From Paenibacillus pedocola (GTDB lineage Bacteria > Bacillota > Bacilli > Paenibacillales > Paenibacillaceae), in the NCBI RefSeq assembly GCF_031599675.1, contig NZ_CP134223.1, positions 5,496,001 to 5,560,000 of the forward strand: 64,000 bases of DNA, read 5' to 3'. Below, piece after piece: positions 1 to 8,049 of this stretch. The stretch's first letter is position 1. Each line of letters starts with the position of its first letter. Made by a program: the position numbers and the translations under genes. The notes beneath the pieces are model-generated. The model made no database searches, had not been told where the DNA came from, and was given only the letters and a program-made list of their open reading frames with translations.

Positions 1-244
1 TCAGGACAAGCCGCAGCGGAGACCCTGCTGCCGTAACTTCTTGTCCCACTGATGCCAGGAGTTCCAGCGACTGCGGCAACGCTGCAGGGCCGGATGAAAC
101 GGGTGCGGCCGCTGACGCGGCTGCACTTCCCTGGTCAGCACCTCTGCGGAACCCGGCCAGCAAGAGCACCAGCATACACATGCAAAGAACCAGCAGTATC
201 ACTTTACCTTTTCCTTTTCCTTGTCCCCGGTTCCCCAGTCCCAT
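1..244 (-). CDS. Partial membrane-anchored or secreted protein, unknown
   Basis: An open minus-strand frame of 81 codons starts at ATG 244, with a GAGGGAG ribosome binding site about 9 nt upstream, and runs off the left edge. Residues 1-14 are Gly/Lys-rich and basic. Residues 15-31 (VILLVLCMCMLVLLLAG) form one hydrophobic segment, and an Ala/Ser/Pro-rich stretch follows. This is the layout of a signal anchor with an extracytoplasmic domain. The family cannot be recognised from this fragment. It reads in the same direction as liaR but lies beyond the liaR terminator, so it is probably a separate unit. Confidence 0.55.
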   Translation of the reverse strand, partial: MGLGNRGQGKGKGKVILLVLCMCMLVLLLAGFRRGADQGSAAASAAAPVSSGPAALPQSLELLASVGQEVTAAGSPLRLVL

Positions 245-340
245 ACGGCATCTCCCTCTCATCCAATCTAGCAATCTACTAGACAGGATTACCAACTATG
301 AGAGGGAATATACGTGCATACGCAACCAGCCCAATACAAC

Positions 341-374
341 AAAAAGCAGAACAGGCTTATATCCCTGTTCTGCT
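341..374 (-). terminator. Terminator of the lia operon
   Basis: An 11-bp perfect stem (345-355 with 364-374) with an 8-nt loop is followed on the minus strand by a run of Ts. It lies 25 bp beyond the liaR stop codon, as expected for an intrinsic terminator. Confidence 0.85.
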
Positions 375-398
375 AAGAAGTCTTATATAGACTAAAAA

Positions 399-1049
399 TT
401 ATTCCGCCAGCCCGTTCTTATAAGCATAAATGGCTGCCTGGGTCCGGTCTTCTACGCCCAGCTTGGCGAGGATGTTCGTGACGTGGAATTTTACAGTCTT
501 AATTCCGATAATCAGCTGATCGGCAATGTCCTGGTTGGATTTGCCCTGGGCCAGCAGCTTCAGTACTTCCATCTCACGTTCAGTAAGCTCCTTGTAGGCC
601 GGAACCTCGCCTTTGGCATTGTCGCGGAAGCGGTTCATCATTTTGGAAGCCACTTGGGATTCCAGCACCGACTGGCCCCGGGCCGCAGCGCGGATGGCAT
701 CCGCGACTTCACTGGCCCGCGAGGTTTTGAGGAGATAGCTGAATGCTCCGGCTTCAATAACAGGATACATCTTCTCATCATCCAGATAACTGGTCAGCAC
801 AATGACTTTACATTCCGGATACAGCTTGAGCAGCCGTTTGGTCGTCTCAATACCGTCCATGCCTTCCATGACAAGGTCCATCAGCACAACATCCGGATTA
901 TACTCCTGTGCCAGACGTATGCCTTCTTCACCGCTTCCGGCTTCGCCGACCACTTCAATTCCGTCTTCGGTGCCAAGCACTGCGGCAAGTCCGATCCGCA
1001 CCATCTCATGATCATCTACCAGCAAAACTTTAATATCTTCCGTTTCCAT
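399..1049 (-). CDS. liaR: LiaR/VraR-type response regulator
   Basis: This 216-aa NarL/FixJ-family response regulator has a receiver domain at about residues 5-125. It shows the acidic pair DD (VDDHE), phosphoacceptor Asp in VVLMDLVM, Thr/Ser of VLTSY and Lys of LLKTS. The C-terminal LuxR helix-turn-helix (about 150-215) contains LTEREMEVLKLLAQGKSNQD. It follows the kinase gene by 15 bp and liaF lies upstream, the liaF-liaS-liaR order of Bacillales. In that family the regulator responds to cell-envelope stress and activates lia/psp genes; control of the neighbouring psp genes is inferred. The start ATG is well placed. Confidence 0.93.
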   Translation of the reverse strand: METEDIKVLLVDDHEMVRIGLAAVLGTEDGIEVVGEAGSGEEGIRLAQEYNPDVVLMDLVMEGMDGIETTKRLLKLYPECKVIVLTSYLDDEKMYPVIEAGAFSYLLKTSRASEVADAIRAAARGQSVLESQVASKMMNRFRDNAKGEVPAYKELTEREMEVLKLLAQGKSNQDIADQLIIGIKTVKFHVTNILAKLGVEDRTQAAIYAYKNGLAE

Positions 1050-1064
1050 GGCTTCCCTTGCCCC

Positions 1065-2099
1065 CTATTCATTGACTAACGGTACGGTAATTTCAATGCG
1101 CATGCCTTTGCCTGGCGCCGTAATGAATTGGATCGAGCCTCCGGTTTCCGTAATCCGCTCCTGCATATTCGATAATCCGTAGGAAGTCTGCTTGCTCTCA
1201 TCCATCTCGAATCCGATGCCGTCATCGCGCAGTGTTAGCCGGACGGTATCCCCCCGGCGGTGCAGCCGGATCTCCATTTTCTCAGCCTTGGCATGGCGTA
1301 ATGTGTTCGAGATCGCTTCCTGTACGATGCGGAACAGATGATTCTCAATGCCTTTCATTAAATGCACATCCGGATCCATCTCGAAAATAATCTCCATCGG
1401 TACCTTGATCCTCAGCTCTTTGATCAGCTCCTGCAGCCCCTGCTCCAGCCCTTTGCCCTCCAGGTAGACCGGCCGCAGGTGCAGCAGCAGCGCCCGCATC
1501 TCCGACTGGGCTACTGCAGACATCTCTTCAATCAGCGCAATTTGCCGCTGTGCCTTATCAAAATCCTTCTCCAGCGTTCTCCCTACAGCTGTCGCCGTCA
1601 TGGAAATGGCGAACAGCTGCTGGGACACGGCATCATGCAGCTCCCGAGCAAGCCGCTGCCGTTCCTCCATGATTGCTGTTACCCGCGCCTGCTCAGCCAG
1701 CTTGGCATTGTTGGTTGACAGACGCTGCAGCGTATTGACCTGATTCTCCCATTTGCCGCTGATCCGGCCGAGCTGCTCCCCGAGTCTGCCCAGCTCATCG
1801 CTGCCGAGCTCCGGCATCGCCGGGGTAAGATTGCCTTTTTCCCACGCCACCAGTGTCCCACGCAGCAGCTCCAGCCGGCGCTTGATCCGGAAGCTCTGAT
1901 AGAAGCCGAACCCAAGGCCAAAGGCTACCGGCAGCAGAGTCAGCGTCACAGCTGTCCTGATTCCGATTTCCCAATTCTCAAAAGGCTGCAAATAACCATA
2001 TGTATACATAACGTACAGGATAACCAGCAGCATGACAAAGGAGAATAAAGCTCCCTCACCCATGCTGCGCGTCATCATATTGCTGCTCTTTTTATCCAC
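1065..2099 (-). CDS. liaS: LiaS/VraS-type sensor histidine kinase
   Basis: A 344-aa membrane histidine kinase of the NarX/LiaS type (HisKA_3). Two transmembrane helices near the N-terminus flank a very short outside loop (about residues 18-40 and 49-70). A HAMP-like linker, the phosphoacceptor motif RQRLARELHDAVSQQL (about 160-175) and an ATPase domain with NTLRHAKAE and DDGIGF follow. The short loop implies no large ligand domain, as in intramembrane-sensing kinases inhibited by LiaF. The GTG at 2099 is chosen because GGGAGGA lies 9 nt upstream; a TTG at 2126 would place that site inside the gene. It overlaps neither neighbour and is co-transcribed with liaR. Confidence 0.92.
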   Translation of the reverse strand: MDKKSSNMMTRSMGEGALFSFVMLLVILYVMYTYGYLQPFENWEIGIRTAVTLTLLPVAFGLGFGFYQSFRIKRRLELLRGTLVAWEKGNLTPAMPELGSDELGRLGEQLGRISGKWENQVNTLQRLSTNNAKLAEQARVTAIMEERQRLARELHDAVSQQLFAISMTATAVGRTLEKDFDKAQRQIALIEEMSAVAQSEMRALLLHLRPVYLEGKGLEQGLQELIKELRIKVPMEIIFEMDPDVHLMKGIENHLFRIVQEAISNTLRHAKAEKMEIRLHRRGDTVRLTLRDDGIGFEMDESKQTSYGLSNMQERITETGGSIQFITAPGKGMRIEITVPLVNE

Positions 2100-2137
2100 G
2101 CTAAGGAGTCCTCCCTCTCTAATCAAATGTCAGGCTG

Positions 2138-2785
2138 TCAGGATATCCTCACATCCAGGTCGCCCATCAAATAGGAGATATTGAACTTTACCTTATGCTC
2201 ACTGGTATCATAGTTGGCCGATTTCCAGTTCAGCCTGTTCATCATCCCCGTGTCGCGGTGGCTGCCGAATTCAATCGATCCGAACAGCACAAACGCTTCA
2301 ATCTCCACACCATAATCCTCGGACAGATGAAGGTCCATGTCGCCGAATACACCCTGAAACAGCATGACAGTCTCCTTATCCTCGGCCATCGCCAGCGAAA
2401 GATCAACATCAGCCTCCCCAAGCACATGCCACGCGCTCAGACTGCGCATTACCCAAGGTGACAGGTCCCAATCAAACCGGGAAGAGAAGCTCTGCTTCTG
2501 CATGAACCCTTTTCCGCGCTGCAGCCGCTTGGATTTGACAAAAAACATCCCGAGCGAGATCAGGCAGATGCCCAGCACCAGCAGCAAATGATCCAGCAGC
2601 AGCAACACTGCGCCGATTCCGAGCAGCTTATAGCCCTGCTTGACCTTGCCCGACGTCGTCCGGTATATCCCCAGCAGCAGGAACAGAAGCGCGACAACGG
2701 AGAAAAATCCGATCCATTTGCCAAAAATCATCAAGCAGCCCACACCAATAAGTCCAATGGCAATCAAACGGTTCCGTTTATCCAT
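2138..2785 (-). CDS. liaF: LiaF-type membrane inhibitor of the LiaRS system
   Basis: A 215-aa protein with about four hydrophobic N-terminal segments (residues 5-95) and a soluble C-terminal domain rich in LSLAMAEDKET- and FGDMDLHLSEDYG-type strands, typical of LiaF/DUF2154. In B. subtilis LiaF holds the LiaS kinase off until envelope damage; that role is inferred here from sequence and the liaFSR order. ATG 2785 is preceded by AGGAGGTGCGAA. The AGGAGG belongs to a palindromic repeat element (2801-2859) that lies directly upstream. Confidence 0.88.
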   Translation of the reverse strand: MDKRNRLIAIGLIGVGCLMIFGKWIGFFSVVALLFLLLGIYRTTSGKVKQGYKLLGIGAVLLLLDHLLLVLGICLISLGMFFVKSKRLQRGKGFMQKQSFSSRFDWDLSPWVMRSLSAWHVLGEADVDLSLAMAEDKETVMLFQGVFGDMDLHLSEDYGVEIEAFVLFGSIEFGSHRDTGMMNRLNWKSANYDTSEHKVKFNISYLMGDLDVRIS

Positions 2786-2790
2786 TTCGC

Positions 2791-2859
2791 ACCTCCTAAA
2801 AGTTTTGCGGAGCAAAACTAACTTCTTAAGCATAGTCTTAAGTTTTGCGGAGCAAAACT
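2791..2859 (-). repeat. Palindromic AGTTTTG/CAAAACT repeat ending in the liaF ribosome binding site
   Basis: Two copies of the perfect palindrome AGTTTTGCGGAGCAAAACT occur at 2801-2819 and 2841-2859, separated by a 21-bp spacer. On the minus strand the last copy runs straight into CAAAACTTTTAGGAGG, the liaF ribosome binding site. The same core and the same junction are found before the xylanase (25.67 kb), the first BMC shell gene (37.6 kb) and a solute-binding protein (50.4 kb). Confidence 0.85.
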
Positions 2860-2975
2860 GGTCTATGCCTATCCTATATAAAAAGGGAATCTCCACCTGT
2901 CTCGCGGAGAATCAGCTTCTTTAGCCTAATTTAATTGTTGCTATAGTATAAAGTCTGTTTACCGCATCCCGCTAT

Positions 2976-3015
2976 AAAAGCCATACCGGTATGGAGATCC
3001 ATACCGTATGGCTTT
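2976..3015 (-). terminator. Terminator or attenuator after pspA
   Basis: A long stem (AAAGCCATACC pairing with GGTATGGCTTT, further internal pairs) closed by a 4-nt loop lies 45 bp after the pspA stop and ends in TTTTATA on the minus strand. It probably reduces read-through from psp into liaF, implying that liaFSR has its own promoter or receives attenuated transcription. Confidence 0.7.
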
Positions 3016-3060
3016 ACCTTGTTCAGCATATCATATCTGCCTAGTTTTTAGGAACAGGCA

Positions 3061-3768
3061 TTAGTCTTCTTTTTTGTCTAAAGATGGTGTCCCAGCTGTC
3101 GGGTTCAATTTGCTCTTCAGTGCTGCAAGCTGTTCTTCCACTTTCAGCTGTTTTTCGGCGTCAACCGGTTTAGTGTACACACCAGCCGACGGGCTGTAAG
3201 GGGCGCGCATAACATCTGCTTCTGCTTCGAGCTGCATGATTTTTTCTTCCATGCGGTGGAAGCCGAGGGATGCGCTTCCGCTCTCAATAGAATGAACGCT
3301 GCTGATCTGTGACATTTGCTTTTTGGCCTTGGCCATTTGGGCGCGGGATACCAGCTCATTGCGTTTGTTGCGCAGCTTATAGAACTCATCCTTCATTTCA
3401 TGCAGCTGCTGTACCAGTTCTTTGGCCTGCACTTCTGCCTGAGCGTGAAGATCGCCGTATTCCACTTGCTTCTGGTCGAAGTAGATCTTTTCTTCCAGCA
3501 GCTTGCGGGTAACTTCCTCCTGTCCGTTCTTCAGCGCAAGTTCAGCCTGGGCTGCACGCTGTCCGGACATTTTAGCTGCTTCCTCAACACGCTGTTTCAT
3601 ACGGCGTTCGTTAGCCATTTGCTTGGCAACTGTTACCTCAGCTTCGTGAATTTCAGCCTCCATATCGCGCAGATATTGGTTCAGCATTACGATTGGGTCC
3701 TCTACTTTATCCAACAAGTCGTTTACCGACGCCTTTGTCATATCCTTAATCCGTTGAAATACTCCCAT
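3061..3768 (-). CDS. pspA: PspA/IM30 family protein
   Basis: A 235-aa almost entirely alpha-helical protein with long coiled coils (about residues 25-190), the N-terminal amphipathic helix MGVFQRIKDMTKASVNDLLD and the PspA-conserved DPIVMLNQYLRDME. PspA/IM30 proteins assemble into ESCRT-III-like rings on the inner membrane face and stabilise it under stress. The C-terminal tail (about 200-235) is Lys/Ala-rich and low in complexity. It lies 3 bp downstream of the PspC gene and forms one operon with it. A second PspA paralogue sits two genes upstream. Confidence 0.93.
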   Translation of the reverse strand: MGVFQRIKDMTKASVNDLLDKVEDPIVMLNQYLRDMEAEIHEAEVTVAKQMANERRMKQRVEEAAKMSGQRAAQAELALKNGQEEVTRKLLEEKIYFDQKQVEYGDLHAQAEVQAKELVQQLHEMKDEFYKLRNKRNELVSRAQMAKAKKQMSQISSVHSIESGSASLGFHRMEEKIMQLEAEADVMRAPYSPSAGVYTKPVDAEKQLKVEEQLAALKSKLNPTAGTPSLDKKED

Positions 3769-3771
3769 AAT

Positions 3772-4248
3772 TTACACTTCTCCCTTCTCGTATTTAGCAA
3801 GTTTTTGTTTCAGTTCTTCTACTTCTTTTTGCAGTGCCTTCTTCTCAATATCCTTCATCATGGCATCCAGACCGGAGTCTTGAGCCGAGTAAGCATTGGC
3901 TTTATCATACCCGGGGTTATAGCCGGGCTGTCCGCCGTGTCCGCCATATCCTCCCTGTCCTTGCGGGCCTTGCGGTCCGCGTCCATATCCGGGGCCGCCA
4001 GTGTACGGTCCGCCGTATGGGCCGCCGGGTGCTCCCGGTCCAGGTCCGAACGGATTGTACTGTGTGGGCTCCTTCGGAATAACCATTGCTGCGATGAGAT
4101 ATACCAGAATTGTCGTGCCTCCGGTAAACGGAATGCTGACCAGCAGCAGAATCCGGAACAGGGTAGAGTCAATACCGAGAGTCTCGGACAATCCTCCAGC
4201 CAGCCCTGTCATCACCTTGTCACGGGTTGAACGATACAATCGGGTCAT
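3772..4248 (-). CDS. PspC-domain membrane protein with Gly/Pro-rich tail
   Basis: A 158-aa protein. Residues 1-60 form a PspC domain: LYRSTRDKVMTGLAGGLSE, then GIDSTLFRILLLVSIPF and a second hydrophobic segment LVYLIAAMVIPKEP. Residues 65-120 are a low-complexity tail rich in Gly, Pro and Tyr. The last 40 residues are a Lys/Glu coiled coil that could pair with PspA. The ATG at 4248 follows AAAGGAG at a good distance; an earlier in-frame ATG at 4269 would overlap the upstream gene. It is sandwiched between two pspA genes, which supports a membrane-docking role (inference). Confidence 0.88.
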   Translation of the reverse strand: MTRLYRSTRDKVMTGLAGGLSETLGIDSTLFRILLLVSIPFTGGTTILVYLIAAMVIPKEPTQYNPFGPGPGAPGGPYGGPYTGGPGYGRGPQGPQGQGGYGGHGGQPGYNPGYDKANAYSAQDSGLDAMMKDIEKKALQKEVEELKQKLAKYEKGEV

Positions 4249-4252
4249 AGAA

Positions 4253-4930
4253 CTACTCCTTTCCGCCATTGTTAAGCTTCTCCTTCAGCCGGGCCATTTC
4301 TCTTTCCAGCACCGTTGCCACCGTTTCACCGGCCTGCACCGCGTATTCCTGTCCCATGCGGCGCAGGTCGCGGAGACTCTTCGCTTCCAGCTCCCAATCG
4401 TTCATGCGGTCTTCGAGCCGGCCGAACATTTTGGGTACGTCACTGCCATTGCCGTAGGCAGTTGCTCTCTGGTTCATGCGCTGCTGTAGCCGCAGTGACT
4501 CCATCCGTGCCGCATAATACTGGCGTTTGTTATACACCGTCTGATATTCGACCTTCAGCTCATTCAGCTGACTTTCCAGCTCATACAGTGATCCTTGGCT
4601 CTGTTCCAGCAGCCCGCTGTACTGCTCCAACTTTTCCTCGTGAATAATCTTCTCCTGCAAAGCCATTTTCGCCAGATTATCCTCTCCGGCCTTCAGTGCC
4701 AGCAGCGCTTGCTCTTCACGTTTATTTCTCATGGCCGTAGCCTGATTCACCTGCTGCTGCAATTGCTTCGTGTGGGAAGCGTATTGCTGGTACAACCTTT
4801 CGGCTTCAGTGATCTCCTCACGGGTTGAATGTAAGAATTGATCGATCAGCTTCACGGGGTCCTGGCTTTGTTCCAGACGTTCATTTAGATTAGCTACCGT
4901 AATATCCCTCATGCGGCGAAAAACACTCAT
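4253..4930 (-). CDS. Second PspA/IM30 paralogue
   Basis: A 225-aa coiled-coil protein of the PspA family with the N-terminal helix MSVFRRMRDITVANLNERLE and the conserved DPVKLIDQFLHSTREE. It diverges clearly from the other copy (3061-3768), so this is an old paralogue pair rather than a recent duplication. It is the second gene of the minus-strand operon, and the PspC gene starts 4 bp after its stop. A role in membrane maintenance with the other PspA is inferred from the family. Confidence 0.88.
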   Translation of the reverse strand: MSVFRRMRDITVANLNERLEQSQDPVKLIDQFLHSTREEITEAERLYQQYASHTKQLQQQVNQATAMRNKREEQALLALKAGEDNLAKMALQEKIIHEEKLEQYSGLLEQSQGSLYELESQLNELKVEYQTVYNKRQYYAARMESLRLQQRMNQRATAYGNGSDVPKMFGRLEDRMNDWELEAKSLRDLRRMGQEYAVQAGETVATVLEREMARLKEKLNNGGKE

Positions 4931-4977
4931 GATTTCCTGCTCCCTCCCTGCTTCTTAATTAAGTAATCTTCTAAAGC

Positions 4978-5280
4978 TTAGTATGTTCTGCCTCTTCTGC
5001 CTTTCAGTACCGAGATGCCCCAGACAACCAGTGCAACCCCGAGCAGCGGTCCAATAATCCAGGACAGCTTCGAGATCAAAGCCATGACACCGATGAACAG
5101 CACTACCCAGCCGATAATCTTGCGTCCGCTTTTAATTCCGTAGTACCCGAGAGCCACCAGCAGGACCGGAAACAGGATTCCGAAGATTCCATGAATCAGG
5201 TGTGGCAACACTCCCATCAGCATAATCGCTCCAATCACAATCAGGACAATCGCAAGTCCGTTACCTTTTCTATTTTGCAT
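4978..5280 (-). CDS. Small four-helix membrane protein (LiaI/LiaF-TM-like)
   Basis: A 100-aa protein consisting almost only of hydrophobic segments (about residues 8-27, 30-46, 53-70 and 73-91), with a short basic N-terminus and a GRRGRTY tail. It resembles the LiaI/LiaF-type transmembrane domain. As first gene of the psp operon, it may anchor PspA at the membrane as LiaI does in B. subtilis (inference). ATG 5280 follows GGCGGTGAG. Confidence 0.75.
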   Translation of the reverse strand: MQNRKGNGLAIVLIVIGAIMLMGVLPHLIHGIFGILFPVLLVALGYYGIKSGRKIIGWVVLFIGVMALISKLSWIIGPLLGVALVVWGISVLKGRRGRTY

Positions 5281-5321
5281 TTTTTCTCACCGCCTTTCGT
5301 TGACCTTAACCTTATAGCCTT

Positions 5322-5348
5322 ATTCTAGGGTAATCCGCAGACTTTCAA
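5322..5348 (-). promoter_or_regulatory. Candidate promoter of the psp operon
   Basis: On the minus strand TTGAAA (5343-5348) and TAGAAT (5322-5327) are spaced 15 bp apart, about 40 bp before the first gene. The spacing is short, so the assignment is weak. Confidence 0.3.
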
Positions 5349-5538
5349 AACAGACCGTGGACGGTTTTATGAACTGGACCTTAGACGGGGCAGAGTTAGG
5401 ACTGCAGGCTGCTGAGGGATGAAACAAGCCCCTTTGCCGCCAATCAGAGACTTTAAAGCTCCAAACTGTGTATAATTGTTGCAGGTATTCCTTAATATAG
5501 CTGCTGATTAGATGCGGCAGAGCAAAGGAGCAGTTCCA

Positions 5539-6225
5539 TTGAAGACATTATTGATTGTCGAGGATGACCGGAGCCTGAACAAAGGAATTTCCCTATCGCT
5601 TGCCCAGAACGGCCTGAACATTGAACAAGCTTATACGCTGGCTATGGCTGAGCAAATATTTGCCTCGACCCCGGTAGATCTGATTCTGCTGGATATTAAT
5701 CTCCCTGACGGAAGCGGTTTGGATTTCTGCGAGACAATCCGGAGAACCTCACAGGTACCGGTTATTTTCCTGACTGCAAACGATATGGAGCCGGATATTG
5801 TCACCGGGTTTGCCTTGGGGGGAGACGATTATATCACCAAACCGTTCAGCCTGATGATTCTGAGGGCCCGGGTGATGGCTGTTCTCAAAAGAACCGCCCC
5901 GCATCCGGAGGACAAAATAACGATTGGCCCCTTGAGCCTGGACTTCGGAAAACTGGAATTCTATAAGCACAAGGAGCAATTGACCCTAAGCAAAACTGAG
6001 ATCAAGCTGCTGAACCTTCTGGTCTCCAACCCCAGCATCATTTTAAATAGAGAGCAGTTAATTGATAAAATCTGGTCGCAGGATGCGGAGTTTGTGGATG
6101 AGAATGCATTGACGGTAGCCGTCAAACGGCTGCGGGCCAAGATTGAGGATGAGCCTGCGGCGCCAAAATACATAAAAACAGTCTACGGCCTGGGATATAT
6201 GTGGGCGGAAAGGCCAAATACATGA
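5539..6225 (+). CDS. OmpR/PhoB-family response regulator
   Basis: A 228-aa response regulator. The receiver domain (residues 1-118) has VEDDRS, phosphoacceptor Asp in LILLDINLP, Thr in FLTAND and Lys in YITKPF. A winged helix (about 130-225) ends in KTVYGLGYMW. The TTG at 5539 is chosen because AAAGGAG lies 8 nt upstream. Its ATGA stop/start overlaps the kinase gene. With the kinase and the ABC exporter downstream it forms the usual antimicrobial-peptide or envelope-stress detox module of Firmicutes (inference from context). Confidence 0.93.
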   Translation: MKTLLIVEDDRSLNKGISLSLAQNGLNIEQAYTLAMAEQIFASTPVDLILLDINLPDGSGLDFCETIRRTSQVPVIFLTANDMEPDIVTGFALGGDDYITKPFSLMILRARVMAVLKRTAPHPEDKITIGPLSLDFGKLEFYKHKEQLTLSKTEIKLLNLLVSNPSIILNREQLIDKIWSQDAEFVDENALTVAVKRLRAKIEDEPAAPKYIKTVYGLGYMWAERPNT

Positions 6226-7256
6226 AAAGCGGCAAGGAAGTTCGATCCTCCAATCTTGTTAGCCTTATTTTCCCCGTAATCTTTCTTCTGCTGGTATTGG
6301 GATACGCTGGAACAGCCACCTATCTGAACGGAGTACATCCTGTATTCCTTAACCTTACCGCCCTCTTCGTGCTTTCTATACTAATTGTAGGCGCTTTGCG
6401 GACATGGATACTGCGGCGGCAGGTTGCCGGCTTCATGAATGCTTTGGATGAAATGGTGGACCGGGCGATTCACGGGCGGGAGCAGCTGACCCATTTTGAC
6501 GAGACCAGTCTCTCTTCTCTGGAGCATAAATTATTACGCTACATTGAGATCAGCAAAGCGAATGAGCAGCATCTGGAGGCTGAAAAGAATACCATTAAAG
6601 AGCTGATTTCGGACATCTCCCATCAGACCAAAACACCCCTCTCCAACATCCTGCTCTACAGCCAGCTTCTTGCCGAAACACCGGACCTGAGCGGGGATAC
6701 CCGGCTTCTGCTGCACCAGATCGAGGCTCAATCGGACAAGCTGGAATGGCTGATCACCTCGCTGATCAAATTATCCCGGCTGGAAACGGGCATGATCACC
6801 CTGCACAGTGAGGTCAAACCCGTCATTGCGACGATTACCAGTGCCTTATCACACATCTATACACGCGCGGAAAATAAAAGGATCAGCATCCAAATTGAAT
6901 GCGTTCCCGGTACAGCGGCCCGTCATGATCATAAGTGGACCAGTGAAGCGCTGTTCAACCTGCTGGAGAATGCGGTGAAATATACGGATCCGGGCGGCAG
7001 CATCCGGGTTGTAGCCGAGAGTAATGAAATGTTTACACGGATTGATATCTCCGATACGGGCATAGGGATTGCGAAGGATGAGCTTGAGCATATTTTCAAA
7101 CGTTTTTACCGGGGACACAGCGCCAGGGAATATGAAGGCATCGGAATCGGACTGTATTTAACGCGGAAGATCATCAGTATCCAGGGAGGTTTTATTACGG
7201 CGGCAGCCGTTCCCGGCCAAGGAACCAAGCTCTCCGTCTTCCTCCCTCAGCTCTAA
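6222..7256 (+). CDS. Sensor histidine kinase with short extracellular loop
   Basis: A 344-aa kinase. Two transmembrane helices (about residues 11-31 and 39-58) are separated by only about eight outside residues, the pattern of intramembrane-sensing kinases coupled to ABC transporters. HisKA contains SDISHQTKTPLSNI with the phosphoacceptor His (about residue 134). The ATPase domain has LLENAVKYTDPGG, DTGIGI and GIGIGLYLTRKI. ATG 6222 overlaps the response regulator stop by 4 bp. The ABC genes start 91 bp downstream, so signal input through the transporter is plausible. Confidence 0.92.
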   Translation: MKSGKEVRSSNLVSLIFPVIFLLLVLGYAGTATYLNGVHPVFLNLTALFVLSILIVGALRTWILRRQVAGFMNALDEMVDRAIHGREQLTHFDETSLSSLEHKLLRYIEISKANEQHLEAEKNTIKELISDISHQTKTPLSNILLYSQLLAETPDLSGDTRLLLHQIEAQSDKLEWLITSLIKLSRLETGMITLHSEVKPVIATITSALSHIYTRAENKRISIQIECVPGTAARHDHKWTSEALFNLLENAVKYTDPGGSIRVVAESNEMFTRIDISDTGIGIAKDELEHIFKRFYRGHSAREYEGIGIGLYLTRKIISIQGGFITAAAVPGQGTKLSVFLPQL

Positions 7257-7347
7257 ATGTGTCAATACCGTCAGATTTCAGACACTGCCCGGTTAGATTT
7301 GTCTGATATCTTAAGGAGCATTCAAGAATGATGGAGGGGAATCCGCA

Positions 7348-8049
7348 ATGACTATTTTGAGCATCCAGAATCTGAAGAAATATTATGGTAAAGATCCGCA
7401 GACCACGGTAAAGGCGCTGGACGATATATCGCTATCCGTTGAGCAAGGGGAATTCCTGGCGGTTGTCGGCACCAGCGGCAGCGGAAAAAGCACCCTGCTG
7501 CATATGCTGGGCGGTCTGGACCGGGCTACGGCAGGCAAAGTGATCGTGGACGGGAACGATATTTTTGCGATGAGCGATGAGAAATTGACGATTTTCCGGC
7601 GCCGTTCGGTTGGGTTCGTCTTTCAGAGCTACAATCTGGTACCCATTCTGAATGTGCTGGAAAATATTCTGCTTCCAATAGAGCTCGACGGCGGCAGAAT
7701 CGATCAGGAGTATCTGGATGAGGTGATCCGGGCGCTGGGTCTGCAGGAGAAAATCCACAATCTGCCTGCCAACCTGTCCGGCGGCCAACAGCAGCGTGTT
7801 GCGATTGCCAGAGCACTGGCTACCAAGCCCTCGATCATTCTGGCGGACGAGCCTACCGGTAATCTCGACAGTAGAACCAGCCAGGAGGTCATGATTCTGC
7901 TGAAGCAGATGAGTGAGAAATTTAATCAGACCATTGTCATGATTACCCACAACGAGGCTATCGCCCAGACCGCTGACCGCATTATCCGGATTGAAGACGG
8001 GCGGATTGTATCCGGTAACCCGGCCGCAAACGGAGCTACCCTGCTATGA
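7348..8049 (+). CDS. ABC exporter ATPase (LolD/MacB/BceA type)
   Basis: A 233-aa ATPase with Walker A GTSGSGKST (about residues 36-44), Q-loop VFQSYNLVP, signature LSGGQQQRVAIARAL, Walker B ILADEPTGNLD and H-loop MITHN. The FQSYNL and LSGGQQQRVA motifs are those of ATPases that partner FtsX-type permeases in antimicrobial-peptide or lipoprotein export. GGAGGGG precedes the ATG. Its stop overlaps the permease start by 4 bp (ATGA), indicating translational coupling. Confidence 0.95.
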   Translation: MTILSIQNLKKYYGKDPQTTVKALDDISLSVEQGEFLAVVGTSGSGKSTLLHMLGGLDRATAGKVIVDGNDIFAMSDEKLTIFRRRSVGFVFQSYNLVPILNVLENILLPIELDGGRIDQEYLDEVIRALGLQEKIHNLPANLSGGQQQRVAIARALATKPSIILADEPTGNLDSRTSQEVMILLKQMSEKFNQTIVMITHNEAIAQTADRIIRIEDGRIVSGNPAANGATLL

